From the NCBI GenBank assembly GCA_910585995.1, contig CAJUGG010000040.1:1-15774 (forward strand): a DNA stretch of 15,774 nucleotides. The letters are read 5' to 3'. Numbering within the stretch: the stretch's first letter is position 1; the number at the start of each line of letters is the position of its first letter. Source of the DNA: an uncultured Lachnospiraceae bacterium (GTDB taxonomy: Bacteria > Bacillota > Clostridia > Lachnospirales > Lachnospiraceae). Shown in pieces: positions 6,912 through 12,612 of the stretch. Both the position numbers and the translations under genes were made by a program. The notes under the pieces are model-generated. The model did not search any database. It was not told the origin of the DNA and saw only the letters and a list, made by a program, of their open reading frames with translations.

Positions 6912-7486
6912 GGCTGGAGCAAAAACTGCTGAAGCATAAGTGCCAACAGATAGAAGCACTGCCCGCCTCTCTCTTCTTCCTCTTCTTTTGTAAGCGGCAA
7001 AGTGACATGACACAGCCTGCCAAGCTGGCGGATCAACAGATACCCCAGACAGGTGCCCAGCAAGTTTGTTAATAAATCATCAATGTCAGTGGTCCGAAAA
7101 GTGAAGACCTGTGCGATCTCGATAAACAGTGTCAGAAAACATCCAAATCCCAGCACCTTTTTCAGACTCCCATATCGCTCCCAAAGTATGGGCAGGAAAA
7201 AGCCTACCGGCAGGAACATCAAGATATTTAACAGATACTGCAAAGGGCTGGAAAAAAGATCCACTATAGGAATCAGATTCAGAGAAAGTTCAAACCGGAA
7301 ATAATAGAGAGTGGGCATCCCTGTCACAGAATAGATCCCGGCCATTGCACAGATATAGAGAAGCAGTGCGCACGTATGCAGGCTTCTGATCTTTCTCCCC
7401 TGTATTTTGACAAGCAGCAACATCACTGGCGCAAGCAGCAGCATACTACTCAGACAGTCCATCCCAATTCCTATAAATCTCCACAT
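6875..7486 (-). CDS. VanZ-family membrane protein
   Basis: The 203-residue product has hydrophobic segments near 7-27, 36-56, 84-101, 111-130 and 137-152. Family landmarks are NLIP at 70-73, the NILMFLPVGFFLP helix (87-99), IEIAQVF in the next helix, and the RTTDIDDLLTNLLG block at 131-144. VanZ proteins confer low-level teicoplanin or lipoglycopeptide resistance in some bacteria by an unclear mechanism, and many homologues are uncharacterised. I chose the ATG at 7486 because AGGAGGAGG lies 11 nt upstream. An in-frame GTG at 7522 would add 12 residues but has no properly spaced binding site. The tail after about residue 165 is Glu-rich, then hydrophobic. The gene overlaps the convergent kinase gene by 37 nt. 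A hairpin covering its ribosome binding site is described separately. Confidence 0.85.
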   Translation of the reverse strand: MWRFIGIGMDCLSSMLLLAPVMLLLVKIQGRKIRSLHTCALLLYICAMAGIYSVTGMPTLYYFRFELSLNLIPIVDLFSSPLQYLLNILMFLPVGFFLPILWERYGSLKKVLGFGCFLTLFIEIAQVFTFRTTDIDDLLTNLLGTCLGYLLIRQLGRLCHVTLPLTKEEEEERGGQCFYLLALMLQQFLLQPYWSAFFWDTLL

Positions 7487-7550
7487 AAAAACTTCGGCCT
7501 CCTCCTGGTATATTTTTATCACTTCCCCAATATACCAGAAAAGGCCGAAG
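7487..7550 (-). promoter_or_regulatory. Leader hairpin / attenuator-like structure over the VanZ ribosome binding site
   Basis: In the minus-strand RNA, CTTCGGCC (7543-7550) pairs perfectly with GGCCGAAG (7492-7499), and TGGTATATT (7529-7537) pairs with AATATACCA (7506-7514). Between the two helices, UUUUC (7538-7542) faces GGAGGA (7500-7505), the core of the VanZ ribosome binding site. The hairpin is followed directly by five U (7487-7491) and then the AUG at 7486. It is thus both a terminator shape, possibly ending the upstream phosphatase transcript, and a lid on the VanZ initiation site. Which role dominates cannot be told from sequence. Confidence 0.6.
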
Positions 7551-7586
7551 ACTTTCTGTAGAATTTTATAAAGATTTCCTTAATAT

Positions 7587-8360
7587 TTAATGTCTTTGTT
7601 CCTGATTGTCGTAAGTTTCACAAAATCTGGCAGAAAAAGAAGGCTTGACTCCCGCAACAGACAGATGCGACACATCCCCCAGACGCTGGCTCCGAAACAT
7701 AGCGATCCCTTTTTCCCGCTCCTCTGTGGTCACTTCTGTCACAGATGTAGGAGCCAATACAGTACCATGCCACAGGGCAAATGGTGAAATATTTAACAGA
7801 TGGGACAATACCACACATGTCAGACCAAAATGACAGAAAAAGGTAATGGTCTGCGTGTGCGCTCTCTCCACCCGGTATCCAAAGCCATCCCGCACATAGC
7901 CATATGAAGCCAGCAGTTGATCCAGGTTCTTCACCACATGATCATATACAGGGATCATATCGCTACATCTAGCCAGCTCGCTGTCTCTCCATGCTTCCCG
8001 GTCCATATATTCCGGATGACTATAATAATAGGAAGGCACCATGTCCCATGCGATCCTGGGCAGATAGACGCCGCCTTCCTGCCGTGTATCCGGAAAAGCC
8101 TTCTGAAGTTCTGTCGAGCAGTTCACATCGACCTTGGCTGGAAATTCCCTAAGCCAATCCAGGGTCTTAGCTGTCAGATTCCATCTCTCCAATGTATAAG
8201 CTGCGGTGTCCTGTGCACGCCCCAAAGGCGATACATAACAGTCTCCCAGCATCAGTCCGTCTGCTGCCTGAGCCAGCAGGGCAGCCTCTCTCTGCCCGGT
8301 CTTAGTCAGGCAGTCATGTTCATAGTCCGGGTCTCCATGGCGTATCAACAAAATTCTCAT
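7587..8360 (-). CDS. Histidine phosphatase superfamily protein
   Basis: Counted from the ATG at 8360, the product has 257 residues and opens with MRILLIRHGDPDY. It contains the catalytic RHG motif (Arg7, His8), the second arginine Arg48 in SPLGRA, a likely acid Glu72 in REFP, and the second catalytic histidine His177 in FFCHFG. This is a complete phosphoglycerate-mutase-like phosphatase active site in a cytoplasmic protein. Residues 90-160 form an insertion rich in aromatic residues that probably shapes the substrate pocket. The substrate is unknown; such enzymes act on sugar phosphates, nucleotides or phosphoproteins. A longer frame begins 30 nt upstream, but AAGGAG 8 nt before the ATG at 8360 and the conserved N terminus fix the start here. 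The 184-nt gap to the preceding lipoprotein gene shows no clear promoter or terminator. Confidence 0.92.
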   Translation of the reverse strand: MRILLIRHGDPDYEHDCLTKTGQREAALLAQAADGLMLGDCYVSPLGRAQDTAAYTLERWNLTAKTLDWLREFPAKVDVNCSTELQKAFPDTRQEGGVYLPRIAWDMVPSYYYSHPEYMDREAWRDSELARCSDMIPVYDHVVKNLDQLLASYGYVRDGFGYRVERAHTQTITFFCHFGLTCVVLSHLLNISPFALWHGTVLAPTSVTEVTTEEREKGIAMFRSQRLGDVSHLSVAGVKPSFSARFCETYDNQEQRH

Positions 8361-8544
8361 ATTGTAACTCTCCTTATCTAAGTTCCGCATCTGTCCTCAC
8401 TTCGCCCTGCATCTGGAAGAATTTTCCATCACTTCGTTCTGTAAAATCCTTCCGGACTGCTTTCGGACAGATGCTGCTTTTCATAAACCACTTGACACTA
8501 CCCAGGCCCATTCTACCATGCCCTTCTTAGAAATGCCACCTTAT

Positions 8545-10548
8545 TTATTCCGTTTCGATAGCATCCGTCTCAATTAAGAATTTCACGCTTCCCTTTGTGC
8601 CCGGAGCCAACTGGGTAAAAGTCTGATACGCCTCTCCTGCATCCACTACTGCACGAGCACGATCGATCACCTTCTGAAGATCGACACAGACCATGTCATA
8701 CAGCTTCTGAATCCCGTCTTCGTCAAATTCTATCACACCGTCTCTTAGCTCGATGCTGCCATCATACAGCTCCTCTACGCCGTCTTTCAGCTCAATCGTA
8801 CCATCTAACAGCTCGATTGTACCATCTTTTAGTTCTGTTGTACCATCTTTTAACTCTACAGTGCCGTCTAACAGTTCCTCTGTACCGTCTTTCAGATCTT
8901 TGGTGCCGTCATACAGCTCTCTCGCTCCGTCTAAGATCTTCTGTGCACCTGGCTTGAGCTGAGTGGTTACGCCGCCATAGATCTGATTTATTCCTGCTGA
9001 GAGTCCTGCCATCCCTTCTCTAAGGGTGATTAGCTGGCTCCGTGTCTCTGTAAGCTGTGCCTGTGCTGCTTTGATCTTCTGATCTGCCTCCTGCAGCATA
9101 GCTGCCATCTGTTGCATCTGCGCTTCCTGCTGCATATTGCCGCCTGAGAGGCTGTCTCCTGAGACACTGCCTCCTCCAAACTGACCTATGAGATTTCCAG
9201 CGACACTCGAAAGATCAAAAGCCAGAAACTCATCAACACTTGTAAAAGGCCCGATGCCAAATTGCTGCAATGCTGCAAGCTGCTCATTTACCATAGCAAG
9301 CGAACTGGCCAGTACCGAATCTACCACTTGATTCACACCTGCACTGAGCTGTGCGGCCACCACGGTGATATCGTGCCCGTTGCCGTCTGCATTGGCCATG
9401 GCAGCTGTCAGCCTCTCTAATCCGGCATTATAGGTCTTTAATGCATTTTTCAGTTCCAGTGCTCCGTCCCGCAGATCGTAAGCGCCGTCATCCAGCTCTA
9501 CGGCACCATCATGAAGTTCTTTCGCGCCATCATCCAGTTCTGTAGCGCCGTCATCCAGTTCCACCGAGCCATCATACAATTCGATGGAACCATCTTTTAA
9601 TTCGACTACACCGTCCACCAGCTCTTCAGTGCCGTCTCTAAGCTCCACAGAAGCATCTTGTAGTTCCTGCATATCGGATTTTAGATCTTCATAATCGTCT
9701 AGATCATCCAGATCAATCTCTTCTGCAAAATCAGAGGTTATGGCTGTCATCGTAAGCGGCAGCTCAAAATCCGTCGTGTATGCACGAAGTTCCAGGTATT
9801 CCGGAACATCCAGATCCTCAAGATCCTCCACCTCTGACAAGGCGATGCTGGCAGAAAGTCCCGGCATAGCGACGCCGCCCGCCATGATTCTGCTTCCATC
9901 CGAGATCACACGGCCATTTTCCATCTCCACATTGGTGAATTTTTCCTCATCCAGGAACAGGCCCGTAACCGCCACAAAAGGCGTGCTGATCGTCCGCTCT
10001 TCCCCCTGGACTGTGACAGTCTGTGTCTCATGGTTGATATAATCAAACCGGATCTTCACTTCTCCGCTTTTTCCAGCTAACTTCTCTGGCTTTATCTCTT
10101 CTCCATCCAGATAGTATGTAATCTTAAGTTCTACCGGAAGTGCCTTTTTTGTCTCACCCTGATAATAGATATCCTTGCCGTCTGCCTGCCAGATCAGCGT
10201 GCCGTCATCATTTTTCTGATAGACTTCTTTCCCTTTGACATTCTTAATCCTAGACAGGTCGCTGCGGTCATGTATCGTCTCTGTCTTTTCTGCATTTCTT
10301 AGAATATCACTAACCACAATATCTTTTACGGTTCCGTCTGCATTTGCCTTTACATAGACGGTCTCCTCTTTTTGAGGCTCACTCCTGTCCGCCGAGGGAG
10401 CTGCCTTTGCCTTTTCTGTTTCTTCCTGTACTACCTCTTCCTCCACATTGTCGGAAAGAATCGAATCTTCTTTCTTAGCACACCCTGTCATCCCGGCCAT
10501 CATCGCCAATATCAGGGCGCCTGCTACGATCTGTCTTCCATATCTCAT
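8545..10548 (-). CDS. Lipoprotein with two arms of LxDG heptad repeats (YhgE/Pip-like repeats)
   Basis: The 667-residue product has a signal peptide ending in lipobox MTGC (Cys23). An acidic linker precedes a globular region (about 60-280). Two repeat arms follow: nine LxDG heptads at about 301-367 and ten at about 538-604. Between them is a Gln/Ala-rich segment with a Gly/Ser stretch near 458-470. The x-x-x-L-x-x-G heptad is the repeat known from YhgE/Pip proteins and MmpL-type transporters. The two arms could pack against each other as a long rod on the cell surface. Unlike YhgE, no membrane helices follow, so it is not itself a transporter, and no MMPL or ABC partner lies in the window. 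The start has AAGGAGG 8 nt upstream. The promoter overlaps a palindromic operator shared with the divergent TetR gene. Role unknown; an envelope or export accessory function is inferred. Confidence 0.85.
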   Translation of the reverse strand: MRYGRQIVAGALILAMMAGMTGCAKKEDSILSDNVEEEVVQEETEKAKAAPSADRSEPQKEETVYVKANADGTVKDIVVSDILRNAEKTETIHDRSDLSRIKNVKGKEVYQKNDDGTLIWQADGKDIYYQGETKKALPVELKITYYLDGEEIKPEKLAGKSGEVKIRFDYINHETQTVTVQGEERTISTPFVAVTGLFLDEEKFTNVEMENGRVISDGSRIMAGGVAMPGLSASIALSEVEDLEDLDVPEYLELRAYTTDFELPLTMTAITSDFAEEIDLDDLDDYEDLKSDMQELQDASVELRDGTEELVDGVVELKDGSIELYDGSVELDDGATELDDGAKELHDGAVELDDGAYDLRDGALELKNALKTYNAGLERLTAAMANADGNGHDITVVAAQLSAGVNQVVDSVLASSLAMVNEQLAALQQFGIGPFTSVDEFLAFDLSSVAGNLIGQFGGGSVSGDSLSGGNMQQEAQMQQMAAMLQEADQKIKAAQAQLTETRSQLITLREGMAGLSAGINQIYGGVTTQLKPGAQKILDGARELYDGTKDLKDGTEELLDGTVELKDGTTELKDGTIELLDGTIELKDGVEELYDGSIELRDGVIEFDEDGIQKLYDMVCVDLQKVIDRARAVVDAGEAYQTFTQLAPGTKGSVKFLIETDAIETE
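8737..8937 (-). repeat. C-terminal heptad arm, 21-nt period
   Basis: Ten LxDG heptads (residues 538-604 of the lipoprotein) give a degenerate 21-nt tandem repeat in the DNA. Each unit encodes x-E-L-x-D-G-(T/S/V). Codons vary between units, so the repeat is old and kept by selection on the protein rather than recent DNA slippage. Confidence 0.85.
9448..9648 (-). repeat. N-terminal heptad arm, 21-nt period
   Basis: Nine LxDG heptads (residues 301-367 of the lipoprotein) form the second degenerate 21-nt repeat tract. This arm is more acidic (LDDG units) than the C-terminal arm, which is richer in LKDG and LLDG. The phase of the two arms matches, and about 170 residues separate them. Confidence 0.85.
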
Positions 10549-10584
10549 CTGCCATTCCTCCTTGAGATCATATCCACTGAAATG

Positions 10585-10613
10585 GTTATATCACAAAAAT
10601 GACCAATGGTCAA
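10585..10613 (-). promoter_or_regulatory. Promoter of the heptad-repeat lipoprotein gene
   Basis: On the minus strand TTGACC (10608-10613), exactly 17 nt of spacer and TATAAC (10585-10590) form a near-consensus sigma-A promoter. The start codon at 10548 lies about 37 nt downstream of the -10. The -35 half overlaps the palindromic operator, so a bound repressor would block polymerase. Confidence 0.8.
10600..10612. promoter_or_regulatory. Palindromic operator, probably for the TetR regulator
   Basis: TGACC-AAT-GGTCA is a perfect 5-bp inverted repeat around a 3-nt centre. It sits in the divergent gap and overlaps the -35 box of the lipoprotein promoter. This is the size and place expected for a TetR dimer site. 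A second perfect palindrome, AATGTACATT (10626-10635), lies 14 nt away, just before the likely TetR -35, and could be a second site. Confidence 0.7.
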
Positions 10614-10633
10614 TACTTTGTTCAAAATGTACA

Positions 10634-10662
10634 TTGCTTTTTGTGCGCAAATGGGATACAGT
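10634..10662 (+). promoter_or_regulatory. Possible promoter of the TetR gene
   Basis: TTGCTT (10634-10639), a 17-nt spacer and TACAGT (10657-10662) form a weak sigma-A promoter about 31 nt before the TetR start codon. It is weaker than the divergent lipoprotein promoter, which is usual for a regulator gene. Confidence 0.4.
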
Positions 10663-10693
10663 AAAGAAAATCAGGAACAGGAGTGTGATTTCT

Positions 10694-11341
10694 ATGGGGA
10701 AAATTGAGACAAAAAAAGAAAATAAGAAAAAAGATCTGTTAAATGCTGCCTTTGAATTATTTATCAGCAAAGGCTTTCACAATACCTCTATTGCCGATAT
10801 CGTAGGAAAAGCCGGCATCGCAAAAGGTACTTTTTACCTCTACTTTAAGGATAAGACCGACATCCGCAACCGTCTGATCTCTTCCAAAGCAACCATTCTG
10901 TTTCGGGACGCCTGTCTGAGACTGGCGCAGACAGATCTGACCGCTTTGGACGAACAATTTATCTTTTTAACGGACGATATCTTGTCTGCCCTTCAAAAAG
11001 ACAAGTCATTGTTATTTTTTCTCGCCAAACATCTAAGCTGGGGGATGTTTCGCAGTTCCATGACCGAAGAAAAATCCCCTGACGGGATCTCTGCCAGGGA
11101 ATTATACGCACAGCTCATTGCCAAGTCCGGCTGTCAGTTTGACAATCCTGAGATTATCATCTATCTGATCATTGAATTGGTAGCTGGCGTCAGCTACAAT
11201 GCCATTCTCTATCAGGACCCCGCCACCATCGAAGAACTTAAGCCCTATCTTCATACCATCATCCGCACCATCCTGCGGGAATTTGATCAGGCTGAAAAAT
11301 GTTCCTCGAGCAGTTCCATAAATCGGTTCTCCAACGGATGA
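10694..11341 (+). CDS. TetR/AcrR-family transcriptional regulator
   Basis: Counted from the ATG at 10694, the product has 215 residues. A basic N-terminal tail (KIETKKENKKK) leads to the TetR DNA-binding domain, with helix-turn-helix at about 32-52 (TSIADIVGKAGIAKGTFYLYF). The rest (60-205) is the variable ligand-binding and dimer domain and does not reveal the ligand. The frame stays open 246 nt further upstream, but that stretch runs over the operator and promoters and lacks a proper start, whereas 10694 has GGAG 10 nt upstream and the family N terminus. TetR regulators next to YhgE-type genes (yhgD/yhgE in Bacillus subtilis) are a known pairing, so it most likely represses the divergent lipoprotein. 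Its last 55 nt overlap the convergent LysR gene, giving a Ser-rich tail (EKCSSSSSINRFSNG). Confidence 0.92.
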   Translation: MGKIETKKENKKKDLLNAAFELFISKGFHNTSIADIVGKAGIAKGTFYLYFKDKTDIRNRLISSKATILFRDACLRLAQTDLTALDEQFIFLTDDILSALQKDKSLLFFLAKHLSWGMFRSSMTEEKSPDGISARELYAQLIAKSGCQFDNPEIIIYLIIELVAGVSYNAILYQDPATIEELKPYLHTIIRTILREFDQAEKCSSSSSINRFSNG

Positions 11342-12213
11342 AATGTCTCATTCGCACGCTTGATCCACACCAGATGGTTCACTTCCGGATAAGGTTCCCC
11401 ATCTAAGAACATGGGGACATAGCGAATCTGGGTCCCCTCAAAGACTCCCAGCACCCATTTATGTGCTATTAACAGTGCTTCTGTCTCCTCTAAAAACTTT
11501 TTACAAACCCCGATGGTATTGCAAAAGATCACATGTTCGTATCCATAACCATCCAGCTGACCTGACTTATAGCGAAGTTCTCTTCGAAATGTCTGTTCGG
11601 TGTCCAGAACTACATGCAGACACTGCTCTGCCTCTGTGGCCTCCACATACTCGCTGTCATAGAATCTCGACTTTTCCCCCATACAGACATAGACAGAAGA
11701 GCGATCCAACAGATGCATCTCCAGGTTCTTACTCTGGATCTCACTTCGAAACAACTTCGAATCCTTCTCAGAGAGTACCAGGATTCCAATATCCGCCTTG
11801 CACTCCTCCACCATGTCGATGATCTCCCCCCGGTCATTTTCCTTTAGATCAATCTGCAATAACTGATCTGAATTTTCCTGGTAGAGCAGCAGCAATATAT
11901 TATAGATAAAATCAAACTGCTGACTGGCGATGGCCAGTCTCTGGATCAAAGGATTGCTCTTTTTCCCAAAAGTATTCTCAAGTGCTTTGGAACTCTCCAC
12001 TACACTTTTTGCATACTCCAGAAAATCTCTTCCCTCCGGTGTCAGGCTCAGCCCTTTTGAGGTCCGGTTAAACAGCTTCATATCATATTCCGCCTCCAGA
12101 CCAGAGATCGCCTTTGTCAGACTTGGCTGGCTTAGATATAATTCCTGAGCTGCCCTCGTGAGCGAACCACATTCCACAATTTTCAAAAAATATTCCAACT
12201 GATTCAACCGCAT
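11287..12213 (-). CDS. LysR-family transcriptional regulator
   Basis: The 308-residue product has the usual LysR length and layout. The winged helix-turn-helix is at about 1-60 (LNQLEYFLKIVECGSLTRAAQELYLSQPSLTKAISGLE, then LFNRTSKGLSLTPEG), followed by the linker helix and a two-lobed effector-binding domain (about 90-295). The effector cannot be predicted. The start ATG at 12213 has a GGGGGA stretch about 8 nt upstream. LysR proteins usually control a divergent neighbour and themselves. Here the divergent side carries no protein gene but a well-formed promoter, a short transcript and a terminator, with an inverted repeat of the right kind at its -35. A minus-strand TATAAT at 12275-12280 may be the -10 of this gene. 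Its 3' end overlaps the TetR gene by 55 nt. Confidence 0.93.
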   Translation of the reverse strand: MRLNQLEYFLKIVECGSLTRAAQELYLSQPSLTKAISGLEAEYDMKLFNRTSKGLSLTPEGRDFLEYAKSVVESSKALENTFGKKSNPLIQRLAIASQQFDFIYNILLLLYQENSDQLLQIDLKENDRGEIIDMVEECKADIGILVLSEKDSKLFRSEIQSKNLEMHLLDRSSVYVCMGEKSRFYDSEYVEATEAEQCLHVVLDTEQTFRRELRYKSGQLDGYGYEHVIFCNTIGVCKKFLEETEALLIAHKWVLGVFEGTQIRYVPMFLDGEPYPEVNHLVWIKRANETFHPLENRFMELLEEHFSA

Positions 12214-12288
12214 ACTATATCCCCCTTACTATGCCGACCCCCAAAACAGTACATATTGTATATCCCTTTCCTACATTATAACCGAAAG

Positions 12289-12323
12289 TTGGCAAATTTC
12301 CATAAAAAAAATGAATTTGTCAA
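12289..12323. promoter_or_regulatory. Inverted repeat, candidate LysR operator
   Basis: TTGGCAAATT (12289-12298) and AATTTGTCAA (12314-12323) are complementary at 9 of 10 positions around a 15-nt A-rich centre. The right arm covers the -35 box of the plus-strand promoter, and the left arm lies just upstream of the likely LysR -10. That arrangement suits a dimeric regulator controlling both directions. Binding by the adjacent LysR protein is inference. Confidence 0.45.
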
Positions 12324-12345
12324 AACTTTTTTGTAATGATATACT
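12317..12345 (+). promoter_or_regulatory. Strong sigma-A promoter of the predicted small RNA
   Basis: TTGTCA (12317-12322), a spacer of exactly 17 nt and TATACT (12340-12345) match sigma-A consensus at 5 of 6 positions each. A TG one base before the -10 makes it an extended -10. It points away from the LysR gene. Transcription should start near 12352. No open reading frame with a ribosome binding site follows. Confidence 0.75.
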
Positions 12346-12351
12346 AACCAC

Positions 12352-12428
12352 GAAGCCAGTAAATAACTCCTATCACCTTACACACCTTAAAAAGCAGCAC
12401 TGTCCCCCCCATAGACGGTGCTGTTTTT
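12352..12428 (+). ncRNA. Predicted small regulatory RNA, about 77 nt
   Basis: A strong promoter and an intrinsic terminator only about 80 nt apart, with no coding sequence between them, define a short non-coding transcript. Its unpaired 5' half contains ACTCCT (12366-12371) and CACCTT twice (12374-12379, 12383-12388), all complementary to Shine-Dalgarno-type sequences. The terminator loop holds a run of C (12405-12410). C-rich single-stranded tracts are the usual target-binding sites of Gram-positive small RNAs that block translation starts. Exact ends, expression and targets are not known. I do not recognise a named RNA family. Confidence 0.55.
12393..12428 (+). terminator. Intrinsic terminator of the predicted small RNA
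   Basis: CAGCACTGTC (12395-12404) pairs with GACGGTGCTG (12414-12423), with one G-U pair and a 9-nt loop CCCCCCATA, followed by TTTTT (12424-12428). It is a textbook Rho-independent terminator on the plus strand. It cannot serve the LysR gene, which reads the other way. Confidence 0.8.
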
Positions 12429-12558
12429 GTATGCTTTTGGGGGGTGTGAGATTATTCGTGTATTTTAGTGTTAGATTTTATATTTTATTCGTTGATATTT
12501 ACACGAAAAAATTGTTCCGCTTTACACTGCATTTTGTACCTGAATTATGTATAAGCAG

Positions 12559-12603
12559 AACAGGCTGTTTTGAAGGTATTATTCCTCAAAACAGCCTGTT
12601 TTT
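12559..12603. terminator. Strong hairpin, probable terminator of the surface-protein operon
   Basis: A perfect 15-bp stem (12559-12573 with 12586-12600) and a 12-nt loop lie just past the stop codon (12613) of the last surface-protein gene. On the plus strand it ends in TTTTT (12599-12603). On the minus strand, the direction of the operon, the following T-run is poor (TTCTGCTTAT). Its place suggests it ends the operon, while its T-run suits plus-strand readthrough, so it is probably bidirectional. Confidence 0.65.
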
Positions 12604-12612
12604 ATATCTTCT

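Larger units (their letters stand above)
12214..12612. other. 399-nt non-coding gap holding a small-RNA unit
   Basis: No credible protein gene lies here. From left to right it holds the leader of the LysR gene (TATAAT on the minus strand at 12275-12280), an inverted repeat (12289-12323), a plus-strand promoter (12317-12345), a predicted small RNA with its terminator (12352-12428), a run of six G at 12439-12444, an AT-rich stretch with nothing recognisable (12445-12558), and a strong 15-bp stem next to the surface-protein operon (12559-12603). A plus-strand open frame of about 110 codons across it has no ribosome binding site and runs over these signals. Confidence 0.7.

Noticed and set aside
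8361..8544. Terminator or promoter in the gap between the heptad lipoprotein and the phosphatase gene
   Set aside because: Only loose inverted repeats are present (near 8411-8454), with mismatches and no T-run, and no -35/-10 pair is convincing. The genes may be cotranscribed.
8753..8962. Plus-strand Ser/Pro repeat protein opposite the heptad arm
   Set aside because: It is the complement of the 21-nt heptad repeats in a third frame, with no start signal.
10448..10693. A longer N terminus for the TetR protein
   Set aside because: The extension covers the divergent promoter and operator and is antisense to the lipoprotein start. The ATG at 10694 has its own binding site and the family N terminus.
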